The translations under genes and the position numbers were made by a program. Of a DNA stretch of 15,316 nucleotides, positions 7,280-14,949 are shown in pieces (positions within the stretch are counted from its first letter, which is position 1; every line of letters starts with the position of its first letter). Where the stretch lies: positions 1-15,316 of the forward strand of contig CAZXMB010000068.1 in the NCBI GenBank assembly GCA_964641715.1, in the 5' to 3' direction. Origin of the DNA: CAZXMB01 sp964641715. Lineage in GTDB: Bacteria > Desulfobacterota > BSN033 > UBA1163. The notes under the pieces are model-generated. The model had not been told where the DNA came from and searched no databases. It saw only the letters and a list, made by a program, of their open reading frames with translations.

Positions 7280-8275
7280 ATGAAAGACCTTCGTAGAATG
7301 GGGGAATTCGGGCTCATCCGTGAGATCAGGAGGTGGACCACCCCTTCCCATTCCGACCTGATTCAGGGTATTGGTGATGATGTGGCAGTCATTAACAGAG
7401 GGAAAAGAGCATTACTCATCACGACCGATATTCTGATCGAGGACATCCATTTCGAGCGAACCTGGATCAGTCCCTACCATTTGGGAAAGAAGGCTTTAGC
7501 GGTCAATCTCAGTGATATTGCCTCCATGGGAGGTTTTCCAAAATACTTTCTGATCAGCCTTGGTCTTCCCAAAAATCTCCCTTTCTCTTTTGTCTCCTGG
7601 TTCTATCGCGGGTTAAGAGAAGAAGCAAAAAGGTTTCAAGTCGACCTGATCGGTGGAGATACCTCCCTTTCCCAGAAAATTGTTGTGAACATCTCCCTGA
7701 TCGGTGAAGGGAAGAGAGAGAACCTCCTCTTCAGAAACGGAGCAGAGGTCGGAGACGATCTCTATGTCTCAGGAACATTAGGAGATGCGGCATTAGGATT
7801 AAAGATTCTCCAGGACAGAGGGGTCAAAAAAAAACCAAAAGGATTGATTGACAAACATCTCTCCCCTGTCCCGAGAATTGAGCTGGGCCAGGCCCTTTCC
7901 AGAAAACATATTGCCTCTGCCATGATTGATGTGAGCGATGGTCTCTTGAGTGATACCCAGCATATTTCAGAGGAGAGTCAAGTCGGAGCACGAATCTGGG
8001 AGGACCGCATCCCTCTATCGAGCCTCTATCAGAGATGGGCCCAAGCCTACTCAAAGGACCGATACCAGATCGCCCTCAGTGGTGGAGAGGACTATGAACT
8101 CCTTTTCACCGCACCCAAAAAAATGAGGGACCGGATTTCATTCTTCGTTCGCTCACTCCATGTTCCCATTACCCGCATCGGGGAGATTCTCACTAAAAAA
8201 GAAGGTCTACAAGTTATCCGGAGGAATGGAGAGAAATATTACCCGGATCGAATGGGCTTTGATCACTTCAAATGA
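7280..8275 (+). CDS. thiL: Thiamine-monophosphate kinase
   Basis: ThiL phosphorylates thiamine monophosphate to thiamine pyrophosphate with ATP, the last step of cofactor synthesis. In the 331-residue form the family blocks are GEFGLI at the N-terminus, GIGDDVAV (30-37), TTDILIEDIHF (48-58), NLSDIASMGG (76-85) and GGDTS (125-129), then GDDLYVSGTLGDAALGL, DVSDGLLSD and LSGGEDYELLFT. The conserved Asp residues bind Mg and substrate phosphates. I chose ATG 7280: the in-frame extension back to 7169 runs through the palindromic repeats and does not resemble ThiL, whose proteins start shortly before GEF-LI. No strong ribosome site precedes 7280; ATG 7298 is possible. It has no thiamine-gene neighbours and sits in a housekeeping run. 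Confidence 0.92.
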   Translation: MKDLRRMGEFGLIREIRRWTTPSHSDLIQGIGDDVAVINRGKRALLITTDILIEDIHFERTWISPYHLGKKALAVNLSDIASMGGFPKYFLISLGLPKNLPFSFVSWFYRGLREEAKRFQVDLIGGDTSLSQKIVVNISLIGEGKRENLLFRNGAEVGDDLYVSGTLGDAALGLKILQDRGVKKKPKGLIDKHLSPVPRIELGQALSRKHIASAMIDVSDGLLSDTQHISEESQVGARIWEDRIPLSSLYQRWAQAYSKDRYQIALSGGEDYELLFTAPKKMRDRISFFVRSLHVPITRIGEILTKKEGLQVIRRNGEKYYPDRMGFDHFK

Positions 8276-8372
8276 CAACCACATTCTACAAGAGATGGGT
8301 AGGGAATGAAACTGAATGATAATACAAGGGAAATCGTGTTTGGAGAAGGGAAATACTCTTTTCGCCTTCTTC

Positions 8373-8401
8373 TTGACAAACTCTATTCCCATTATTATCT
8401 T
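8373..8401 (+). promoter_or_regulatory. Predicted sigma-70 promoter of hrcA-grpE-dnaK
   Basis: TTGACA (8373-8378), a 17-base spacer and TATCTT (8396-8401) lie about 75 bases before hrcA. It is not a good sigma-32 match, because the CCCAT-like element is too close to CTTGACA. No CIRCE inverted repeat (TTAGCACTC-N9-GAGTGCTAA type) is visible in 8276-8476. Confidence 0.45.
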
Positions 8402-8476
8402 TTCAGCAACAGTGAAGATTTTATACAGGGTATTTAATAGGTTATCCACCTTCAATGGCCTGAGGAAGAGAATTTA

Positions 8477-9517
8477 ATGTTTCCCCTTCTTAATGAGAGG
8501 ATGAAGGAAATTCTAAAAATAGTTGTTGAGGATTATATCCATACGGCTGAACCTGTGGGGTCTAACACGATCTCGAAAAAATCAGAGCTCAACCTCAGCC
8601 CGGCAACCATTCGAAATATTATGTCGGATCTCAAAGAGTTTGGGCTTCTTTCACAACCCCATACCTCCGCAGGCAGGGTCCCCACGGAGAAGGGGTTGAG
8701 GTTTTATGTCGATTATATCCTCGATTTTCACGAGTTAAGCCCTCGCGAACAGGTAGAGATTAAGTCCAAATACTTAAAATACCAGACCGAAGGGAAAGAC
8801 CTCTTCCGGGAAACCTGCCACATCCTTTCGTCATCCTCCCATTATCTCGCTGTGGTCTGGGCACCGCGGATGAGCATGCTTGTCCTTCAACATATCGAAT
8901 TCGTTAAATTGAAGAGACATCTGGTCCTGGCGATACTGGTGAGCACTACCGGGATGGTCCAGAACAGGATCATCAAGATGGATGAGGATTTTTCACAATC
9001 CGATCTGGACCGCCTTTCTGATTATATGAACAGTCTTCTGACCGGTCTCACCCTTTATGAGGTGAGGGAGAAATTAGTCGATCAGATGAGGACAGAGAAG
9101 TATACCTACGATCGTTTGTTCGAGCAGGCGGTCAAATTAGGAGAAAAAGCCTTTTCCTCTTTCGATGAGACCGATGTCTTCATCGAGGGAAGGACGAACA
9201 TTCTCCATGAGCCAGAGTTCGGGAACATCACGATTATGGCAGACCTGTTCAGTGCCTTTGAAGAGAAGGCGACGATGGTCAGGCTTCTGGATAAATGCCT
9301 GGCGCCCAGGGGAGTCCAGATTTCCATTGGTTCGGAGAGCGAGATACAGGAAATGGAGACCTGCAGTTTGGTGACCTCCACCTATGGGTGTGCTGGAAAG
9401 ATATGGGGCGCTCTGGGAGTGATCGGGCCAAGAAGGATGAATTATTCAAAAATTATTCCCCTGGTGGACTATTCGGCGAGGCTTTTGTCAAAGATTTTGG
9501 AAACGCATTACTCTTAA
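8477..9517 (+). CDS. hrcA: Heat-inducible transcription repressor HrcA
   Basis: This 346-residue protein is HrcA, the CIRCE-binding repressor of chaperone genes. An N-terminal winged helix (LSPATIRNIMSDLKEFGLL, 40-58) is followed by the diagnostic HTSAGRVPT-KGLRFYVDY (62-80), then a GAF-like dimerisation and inserted domain. The late conserved stretch reads SLVTSTYGCAGKIWGALGVIGPRRMNYSKIIPLVDY. Length is typical. AGGAAGAG precedes the ATG. It opens a tight run with grpE (15-base gap) and dnaK. HrcA activity normally depends on GroEL; groEL is not in the window. Autoregulation through CIRCE is the family rule, but no CIRCE is visible upstream here. Confidence 0.95.
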   Translation: MFPLLNERMKEILKIVVEDYIHTAEPVGSNTISKKSELNLSPATIRNIMSDLKEFGLLSQPHTSAGRVPTEKGLRFYVDYILDFHELSPREQVEIKSKYLKYQTEGKDLFRETCHILSSSSHYLAVVWAPRMSMLVLQHIEFVKLKRHLVLAILVSTTGMVQNRIIKMDEDFSQSDLDRLSDYMNSLLTGLTLYEVREKLVDQMRTEKYTYDRLFEQAVKLGEKAFSSFDETDVFIEGRTNILHEPEFGNITIMADLFSAFEEKATMVRLLDKCLAPRGVQISIGSESEIQEMETCSLVTSTYGCAGKIWGALGVIGPRRMNYSKIIPLVDYSARLLSKILETHYS

Positions 9518-9532
9518 TTCGGGAGATGGAAA

Positions 9533-10156
9533 ATGGATGATTCGGAGGAGAAAGAGATTCCCGTCACCCTGGAATCAGGCCAAGAGGGGAATGGTGAAAA
9601 AATATCATCAGAAACAAAACACCCTAAAACCAAGAAAAAAAGGGAGGACAAAGAGGTTGAACTGGGTGAAATGAAAAAGAAATTGGAGGAAAAGGAAAAA
9701 GAGGCAAAAGAGAATTACGATCGCTTCCTGAGGATGGCTGCCGATCTGGAGAACTATAAGAAGAGAGCGGTCCGGGAGAAAGAGGATTGGACGAAATATG
9801 CTCATGAGGATCTGATGAAGGCCATCCTCCCTTTTATCGATAATCTCGAAAGGGCGGTCAATCATGCTGAAAAGGTCGTGGATACCGGGGTCCTGATTGA
9901 AGGGGTAAAGTTGACCCTCCAACAGCTCTTAAACACCCTAAACAAGTTTGGGTTGACTCCTTTTGAATCGGTCGGGAAACCCTTCGACCCGGCCCGCCAT
10001 GAGGCGATGGTGGTCGTGGAGACCGAACTTCAAGAGCCGAATCAGGTGGTGGATGAATTCCAAAAAGGCTATCTTTTAAATGAACGTCTATTAAGACCAG
10101 CAACGGTTTCCGTGTCAAAGCCTCCGACAAAAGAGGCCCAGACGCCGGAGGCATAA
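9533..10156 (+). CDS. grpE: Nucleotide exchange factor GrpE
   Basis: GrpE, 207 residues, promotes ADP release from DnaK as a cytoplasmic dimer. A charged, low-complexity N-terminus (1-45) leads into the long dimer helix, which holds RFLRMAADLENYKKRAVRE (64-82). The C-terminal beta-wing holds FDPARHEAMVVVE, then GYLLNERLLRPATVSVS, the family's most conserved part. GGAG lies seven bases before the ATG. It is between hrcA and dnaK, with a 26-base gap to dnaK, so the three are co-transcribed. Nothing unusual is seen beyond a Lys/Glu-rich N-terminal tail. Confidence 0.95.
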   Translation: MDDSEEKEIPVTLESGQEGNGEKISSETKHPKTKKKREDKEVELGEMKKKLEEKEKEAKENYDRFLRMAADLENYKKRAVREKEDWTKYAHEDLMKAILPFIDNLERAVNHAEKVVDTGVLIEGVKLTLQQLLNTLNKFGLTPFESVGKPFDPARHEAMVVVETELQEPNQVVDEFQKGYLLNERLLRPATVSVSKPPTKEAQTPEA

Positions 10157-10182
10157 CTAATATATAAAAAGGGGGCATCACA

Positions 10183-12102
10183 ATGGCTAAAACAATAGGA
10201 ATCGATTTGGGAACAACATTTTCAGTAGTGGCTATCATGGAAGGAGGAGACCCGGTCGTTATCGCTAATCCCGAAGGAAGCCGGATCACACCCTCTGTCG
10301 TCGCCTTTACGGATAAAGGGGAAAGAGTGGTGGGCCAGATTGCCAAACGCCAGGCGATCACCAATTCCGAAAATACCATCTTCTCAATCAAACGGCTGAT
10401 GGGAAGGAAATACAGGGATCCTGAAGTCCAGAGGGATATTAAAATCCTTCCATATAAAATCGTCGAAAACAAGAACGGCGATGCCTGGGTCAGTGCGAGG
10501 GATAAGGAGTATAGCCCTCCGGAAATCTCCGCTTTCATCCTCCAGAAGATGAAAGAGACAGCAGAGGCTTACCTGGGCGAGAAGGTGACCGATGCGGTTA
10601 TCACGGTCCCCGCCTATTTTAATGACAGTCAGCGTCAGGCCACCAAGGATGCAGGAAGGATCGCAGGCCTCAATGTCATTCGAATCATCAACGAGCCCAC
10701 CGCCGCTTCTCTGGCTTATGGGCTCGATAAGAAAAAGGATGAAAAGGTGGCCGTCTTTGACCTGGGTGGGGGAACCTTTGATATCTCCATCCTCGAATTG
10801 GGGGATGGCGTCTTTGAAGTCAAATCGACCAACGGGAATACCCATCTCGGTGGAGATGACTTTGATCAACGCATCATTGACTATCTTGCTGACGAGTTTA
10901 AGAAGGATCAGGGGATTGACCTCAGAAAGGATCGAATGGCCCTCCAAAGGCTCAAAGAGGCTGCGGAAAAAGCGAAGATTGAACTCTCCAACATGATGGA
11001 GACGGATATCAACCTTCCTTTCATCACCGCTGACGCCTCGGGGCCGAAGCATCTCAATATGAAGCTGACCAGGGCAAAGCTGGAAAAACTGACAGAAGAT
11101 CTCATTGAGATGACGGAAGGACCATGCCGCCAGGCCCTGGCTGATGCCGGGCTTTCGGCAAGAGACATCAATGAGGTGATCCTGGTCGGCGGAATGACCC
11201 GGATGCCCAAGGTCCAGGAGAAGGTGAGGCAGACCTTCGGTAAGGAACCCAATAAGAGCGTCAACCCGGATGAGGCAGTTGCCATTGGCGCAGCCATCCA
11301 GGCTGGCGTCCTGAAGGGGGAGGTGAAAGATGTCCTCCTGCTCGATGTCACTCCTCTTTCCCTTGGGATTGAAACGCTCGGTGGTGTTTTCACCAAACTG
11401 ATTGAGAGGAATACGACCATCCCCACCCGAAAGAGCCAGATCTTCTCTACCGCTTCCGACAATCAGCCTGCCGTGACCATCCATGTGCTTCAGGGTGAGA
11501 GGGAGATGGCCGGGGACAACAAGACGCTCGGTCAATTTGAGCTGGTCGGCATCCCCCCTGCCCCAAGGGGCATTCCTCAAATCGAGGTCACCTTTGATAT
11601 TGATGCGAATGGAATCGTCCATGTCTCAGCAAAGGATCTTGGAACGGGGAAAGAGCAATCCATCAAGATCACTGCCTCCAGCGGCTTAAACGAGGAAGAA
11701 ATTAAGAAGATGGTCAAGGATGCTGAGGCCCATGCCACAGAGGACAAGAAAAGAAAGGAACTTGCGGAGGCCAGAAACCATCTCGATACACTCATCTATA
11801 CGACAGAGAAATCTCTGAGGGAGTACGGAGACAAGGTCGATTCCGGAGATAAGCAGAATATCGAAAATGCGATTTCCGGTGCAAAGAAGGCAATGGAGTC
11901 AAACGACCTCAACACCCTCAAGTCTGCCCAGGAGGAACTCACCCGTACCTCCCATAAATTGGCGGAAGCCATGTATGCCAAGGCCTCTCAGAAAGGGGGC
12001 GCAGGGGCAGGCCCTGAACCGGGAGCCCAGGAAGGTCCCAAACAGAGAGCCCAGGAAGATGTGGTCGATGCAGACTACGAAGATGTAAAGGATAAAAAAT
12101 AA
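10183..12102 (+). CDS. dnaK: Molecular chaperone DnaK (Hsp70)
   Basis: This 639-residue Hsp70 has an ATPase domain beginning GIDLGTTFSVVA (6-17), with EPTAASLAYGLD, VFDLGGGTFDISI and VILVGGMTRMP as the phosphate and adenosine motifs. The interdomain linker is DVLLLDVTPLSLGIET, followed by the beta-sandwich substrate domain and helical lid. A Gly/Pro-rich tail ends in DVVDADYEDV, close to the usual EEVVDADFEEV partner-binding end. It binds exposed hydrophobic segments and cycles with GrpE and a J-protein. dnaJ does not follow as it does in many genomes; a terminator and a toxin-antitoxin pair come next. GGGGG sits seven bases before the ATG. Confidence 0.97.
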   Translation: MAKTIGIDLGTTFSVVAIMEGGDPVVIANPEGSRITPSVVAFTDKGERVVGQIAKRQAITNSENTIFSIKRLMGRKYRDPEVQRDIKILPYKIVENKNGDAWVSARDKEYSPPEISAFILQKMKETAEAYLGEKVTDAVITVPAYFNDSQRQATKDAGRIAGLNVIRIINEPTAASLAYGLDKKKDEKVAVFDLGGGTFDISILELGDGVFEVKSTNGNTHLGGDDFDQRIIDYLADEFKKDQGIDLRKDRMALQRLKEAAEKAKIELSNMMETDINLPFITADASGPKHLNMKLTRAKLEKLTEDLIEMTEGPCRQALADAGLSARDINEVILVGGMTRMPKVQEKVRQTFGKEPNKSVNPDEAVAIGAAIQAGVLKGEVKDVLLLDVTPLSLGIETLGGVFTKLIERNTTIPTRKSQIFSTASDNQPAVTIHVLQGEREMAGDNKTLGQFELVGIPPAPRGIPQIEVTFDIDANGIVHVSAKDLGTGKEQSIKITASSGLNEEEIKKMVKDAEAHATEDKKRKELAEARNHLDTLIYTTEKSLREYGDKVDSGDKQNIENAISGAKKAMESNDLNTLKSAQEELTRTSHKLAEAMYAKASQKGGAGAGPEPGAQEGPKQRAQEDVVDADYEDVKDKK

Positions 12103-12120
12103 CCGGTCTGCAGGAATCCT

Positions 12121-12163
12121 TATATAAAAAAGGCGAGAATTTTATTCTCGCCTTTTTTATATA
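12121..12163. terminator. Perfect symmetrical (bidirectional) intrinsic terminator
   Basis: A 43-bp perfect palindrome: 20-bp arms TATATAAAAAAGGCGAGAAT (12121-12140) and its exact complement (12144-12163) around TTT. The stem GGCGAGAAU/AUUCUCGCC is flanked by an A-run on one side and a T-run on the other, so it can end transcription in both directions. It lies 18 bases after the dnaK stop. Confidence 0.9.
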
Positions 12164-12197
12164 CCGAATTACTTCAATTCATAATAAAATTTAAATT

Positions 12198-12226
12198 TTG
12201 ACAAGTCTTACCGTATGTGTTACGTT
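12198..12226 (+). promoter_or_regulatory. Predicted promoter and operator of the toxin-antitoxin pair
   Basis: TTGACA (12198-12203), a 17-base spacer and TACGTT (12221-12226) form a plausible but weak-10 promoter right after the terminator. A short inverted repeat, CGTA (12212-12215) and TACG (12221-12224), overlaps the -10 box, where an RHH antitoxin would be expected to bind and autorepress. Confidence 0.38.
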
Positions 12227-12246
12227 GTATTGCAAAGGAGGTAAAC

Positions 12247-12465
12247 ATGAATCAGACCCTGACCATACGAATTCCTGATGATTTAAGAGAGGAATTACAG
12301 GAGATCAGCAAGGCAGAAAAGAAACCGATCAGCGATCTTGTCAGGGAATCATTGCAGAGATATATCTCCATCTACCGGTTTCGTAAACTTCGAAATATGG
12401 TCCTCCCTTTTGCGGAGGCTCAGGGCATCCTCACCGATGAGGATATCTATAAAGAAGTCTCATGA
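12247..12465 (+). CDS. Ribbon-helix-helix antitoxin (CopG/Arc type)
   Basis: A 72-residue protein with an N-terminal ribbon-helix-helix: the strand QTLTIRIPDDLREEL, then helix KKPISDLVRESLQRYI. The C-terminal part (FAEAQGILTDEDIYKEVS) is typical of the toxin-binding tail in RHH/PIN pairs. The start at 12247 follows a near-perfect AAAGGAGG ribosome site at five bases; an in-frame ATG at 12217 lies upstream of it and is rejected. Its stop overlaps the toxin start (ATGA), the usual coupled arrangement. It should neutralise the toxin and repress its own promoter as a dimer. No closer family name can be given from sequence alone. Confidence 0.82.
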   Translation: MNQTLTIRIPDDLREELQEISKAEKKPISDLVRESLQRYISIYRFRKLRNMVLPFAEAQGILTDEDIYKEVS

Positions 12466-12869
12466 GAGTGATCCTCGACACAAATGTGATTCTGGCCGCA
12501 TTTGCAGGGAGAGGATTGGCGCATGCCCTGTTTGAACTCTGTCTGGAGAAGCATGAAATGATCATCAGTGAACACATTCTGTCTGAAGTACAAAGAAACT
12601 TACAGAAAAAATTGAAGATGCCCAAGGATAAAATTCTGATGATTGCTGAATACTTGAAGGAATTTTGTACATTCGGCAGCTATAAAAGGTTAGATAAAGA
12701 GGCCTGCAGAGATGTCGATGATGTCAAGATTCTGGGCCTTTCTGAAGCAGCCAAACCCGATTATATCATTACCGGAGATAAGGATCTTCTTGTGCTGAAG
12801 AAGTTCCATTGTGTCCCGATCATCACTCCAAGAGAATTCTGGGAGATATCCAAAGGAAAAAGAAATTAA
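12462..12869 (+). CDS. PIN-domain ribonuclease toxin (VapC-like, COG1569 type)
   Basis: A 135-residue PIN domain covering the whole protein. The acidic metal-binding residues are all present: D6 (VILDTNV), E42 (HILSEVQ), D87 (CRDVDDVKIL) and D106/D108 (ITGDKDLL). In this family the domain cleaves RNA with Mg or Mn, often specific tRNAs, and arrests growth when free of antitoxin. The end, PIITPREFWEI, matches the putative-toxin PIN subfamily. The gene overlaps the antitoxin by four bases. An intact active site suggests a functional toxin. It ends 28 bases before the ftsY start. Confidence 0.85.
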   Translation: MRVILDTNVILAAFAGRGLAHALFELCLEKHEMIISEHILSEVQRNLQKKLKMPKDKILMIAEYLKEFCTFGSYKRLDKEACRDVDDVKILGLSEAAKPDYIITGDKDLLVLKKFHCVPIITPREFWEISKGKRN

Positions 12870-12897
12870 GAATCATACAAAAGGAAAGGAGAAGCCT

Positions 12898-13812
12898 TTG
12901 GGTTTTTTTGAGAAATTAAAACAGGGACTTTCAAAAACCCATCAGGGGTTTGTAGAAAAAATGGATCGTCTCTTTCTCGGGAAAAAGACGATTGACCAGG
13001 ACCTCCTGGATGAATTGGAAGCCCTTCTTTTTGAAGCAGACCTTGGAGTGAGGACGACCACTCAATTGATCGAGGGCGTCCGGCAGGGGTTGAAGAGAGG
13101 AGAGCTAAAGGATCCGGACAGGGTAAAGGAATTCATCAAACAGGAGATCCTGAGAATCCTGAAATCAGGTGAAAAACCCTTTTCCATAGATTTCACTCGG
13201 GCTAGGCCCTTTATCTTTATGGTCGTCGGGGTCAATGGAGTGGGAAAGACCACAACCATCGGAAAAATCGCTCATCAGTATTCCTCCCGGGGGAAAAAAG
13301 TTTTAATCGGGGCGGCGGATACCTTCAGGCCGGCTGCTGTAGAACAGCTCGAAATCTGGGCGAATCGCGCATCGGCCGATTTTATCAAACAGTCCAAAGG
13401 GTCCGATCCTTCGGCAGTGGCTTTTGACTCGATTCATGCCGCCAAGGCAAGAAATACCGACCTTATTCTCATCGATACCGCTGGAAGGCTTCATACCAAA
13501 GTCAATCTGATGGAGGAGTTAAAGAAGGTCAAAAGAATTGTTGGCAGGGAATGCCCGGGAGCGCCCCACGAAATCCTTCTCGTCCTCGACGCCACCACGG
13601 GTCAGAATGCCATCTCACAGGCAAAACTCTTTAATGAAGCCATTGGTGTGACCGGAATTGCCCTCACGAAGCTGGATGGGACGGCCAAAGGAGGAATCAT
13701 TATCGGCATCAACGAAGAATTGAAAATTCCCGTTCGTTATGTGGGCATCGGCGAGGGGATAGATGATCTCAGGGAATTCAACGCCACCGAATTCGTCCAG
13801 GCCCTGTTTTAA
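12898..13812 (+). CDS. ftsY: Signal recognition particle receptor FtsY
   Basis: FtsY is the SRP-receptor GTPase that delivers ribosome-nascent chains to the Sec translocon at the inner membrane. I start it at TTG 12898: AGGAG lies six bases upstream and the product begins MGFFEKLKQGLSKTHQGF, the usual start of short FtsY proteins. This gives 304 residues with a four-helix N domain and a G domain, and no long acidic A domain. An in-frame ATG at 12811 lies inside the toxin gene and is rejected. G motifs: GVNGVGKTT (111-119), DTFRPAA (141-147), DTAGR (193-197), TKLDG (257-261), and the closing GIGEGIDDLREF (283-294). No clear terminator lies in the 54 bases before the convergent HD gene. Confidence 0.95.
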   Translation: MGFFEKLKQGLSKTHQGFVEKMDRLFLGKKTIDQDLLDELEALLFEADLGVRTTTQLIEGVRQGLKRGELKDPDRVKEFIKQEILRILKSGEKPFSIDFTRARPFIFMVVGVNGVGKTTTIGKIAHQYSSRGKKVLIGAADTFRPAAVEQLEIWANRASADFIKQSKGSDPSAVAFDSIHAAKARNTDLILIDTAGRLHTKVNLMEELKKVKRIVGRECPGAPHEILLVLDATTGQNAISQAKLFNEAIGVTGIALTKLDGTAKGGIIIGINEELKIPVRYVGIGEGIDDLREFNATEFVQALF

Positions 13813-13866
13813 GAAGCTCAGCAAGACCACTCACGGACCGCTTTCCGAGACGGTTGAGAGAAGGGA

Positions 13867-14802
13867 TCAGACCCTCTCCATTTTCCCCCGGATAACATGT
13901 TTGAAGGATTCCACCACATGCGGGTCAAACTGCTTCCCTGCATTTTTGACAATCTCCTCCAATGCTTCCCACGGTGGCATACCCTTCCGGTAAGGTCTGT
14001 CGGTTGTCATGGCATCAAAGGCATCTGCCACAGCAATGATTCTTGCTCCCAATGGAAGTCTAACCATCTCCTTTTCGGGCCCCTCAATCGTATTGATGAA
14101 ATATTGATGGTGGGAGACAACAATCGGGACAACCTCTTTGAGGACCGAACCCACAGAAGAAAGCAGGTAGGCACCCTTCACCGTATGCTCGTCAATCAAT
14201 TGTTTTTCTTCGGTGCTCAATTCCGCAGCTTTCCGCAAAATCTCGCCGCTGATCTCAATCTTACCGATATCATGGAGCAATCCGGCGACACGGATATTCT
14301 CCACTTCTCCCCGATGCAACTCCATGGCAATCGCGATCTCCGTGGCCAGTTCCGAAACCCTCACAGAATGGCCTTTGGTATACCGGTCGGTTGACTCAAG
14401 ATATTTCGAAAGAATTTCAAGGACTCCGACATAAGCGTTTTTTAAATCCCGCAGGCGGCGCTCATTCTGTTCATATAAGGTCCCTACCGCGACGCTGGCC
14501 AGGATGAGAAACCCACCCCAGGAGGCAAGCTGGGTGAAGCTCTTCATCAATTCCTGTCTCCCAAAAAAATGCTCGGGGAAGAGTATCGCTGAGATCACAA
14601 TTACTAAAATTGAAAAGACTGCCGTCAGAAGGCCTAATCTCCTCCCCAGAAAGTAACCGGTGGCAAGCACGGGGAGGTAATAGAAATTTAAGACGACGAA
14701 CTTCTCTTCGATCAGGTAGGTCCCGATGAAGGCCGCCGAAAGAATAATCAGGATAAGAATTTTTTCAAAATGCCTGAGGACAAATTCCTTCAAACCTTCC
14801 AT
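13867..14802 (-). CDS. Membrane HD-GYP-like phosphohydrolase with degenerate GYP motif
   Basis: This 311-residue protein has about four hydrophobic segments (roughly 14-31, 36-52, 58-77, 93-110), a short coiled-coil-like linker, then a cytoplasmic HD domain of HD-GYP type (130-305). Predicted metal ligands are present: H145 (KGHS), H177-D178 (LLHDIGK), H206, H231-H232 and D260 (AVADAFDAMTTDRPYR). HD-GYP enzymes hydrolyse c-di-GMP. Here, after HH, the 19-residue stretch that normally contains GYP keeps its length but reads QYFINTIEGPEKEMVRLPL, so the GYP residues are replaced. Activity towards c-di-GMP is therefore uncertain. Regulation is striking: a sigma-54 promoter, a c-di-GMP-I riboswitch and a terminator lie upstream. 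GAGGGGG about four bases before ATG 14802 supports the start. It converges on ftsY. Confidence 0.82.
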   Translation of the reverse strand: MEGLKEFVLRHFEKILILIILSAAFIGTYLIEEKFVVLNFYYLPVLATGYFLGRRLGLLTAVFSILVIVISAILFPEHFFGRQELMKSFTQLASWGGFLILASVAVGTLYEQNERRLRDLKNAYVGVLEILSKYLESTDRYTKGHSVRVSELATEIAIAMELHRGEVENIRVAGLLHDIGKIEISGEILRKAAELSTEEKQLIDEHTVKGAYLLSSVGSVLKEVVPIVVSHHQYFINTIEGPEKEMVRLPLGARIIAVADAFDAMTTDRPYRKGMPPWEALEEIVKNAGKQFDPHVVESFKHVIRGKMERV

Positions 14803-14850
14803 GGTTCCCCCTCTTCTTGGTATCCGGATGATGTGAGGATAGAGATTCCT

Positions 14851-14949
14851 ATAAAATAAAAAGCCACGACCTTCAATAAATTGGAAGCGGGTGATGTTCT
14901 ATCCTGTTTTGGCAACCCGGCTATCCAATTTTTCAGGATCCGTGGCTTT
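14851..14949 (-). terminator. Rod-like terminator / expression platform of the riboswitch
   Basis: On the minus strand AAAGCCACG (14949-14941) pairs exactly with CGUGGCUUU (14868-14860), followed by a UUUUUAUUUU run. Inside, AAATTGGA (14931-14924) pairs exactly with TCCAATTT (14885-14878), and CGGGT with ACCCG (14919-14915, 14892-14888). AUCCUG (14939-14934) can also pair with CAGGAU (14906-14901). The 5' strands of these helices are the aptamer's own conserved AAAGCCACGG and AGCCGGGUU segments, so terminator and aptamer exclude each other. Ligand binding would be predicted to let transcription continue into the HD gene. Confidence 0.6.

Noticed and set aside
8371..8395. Possible sigma-32 heat-shock promoter before hrcA
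   Set aside because: CTTGACA and the CCCAT-like element are only about nine bases apart, too close for sigma-32.
10384..11622. Long minus-strand open frame (412 codons) inside dnaK
   Set aside because: It lies antisense to the highly conserved dnaK gene; long antisense frames there are a known artefact, and it shows no ribosome site or recognisable domain.
12217..12246. Upstream ATG for the antitoxin
   Set aside because: It overlaps the predicted promoter, and the strong AAAGGAGG site points to ATG 12247.
12811..12897. Upstream ATG for ftsY
   Set aside because: It lies inside the toxin gene; TTG 12898 has an excellent ribosome site and gives the typical FtsY N-terminus.
13813..13866. Possible terminator between ftsY and the HD gene
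   Set aside because: Only a weak ACCG/CGGT stem with no T-run is present.
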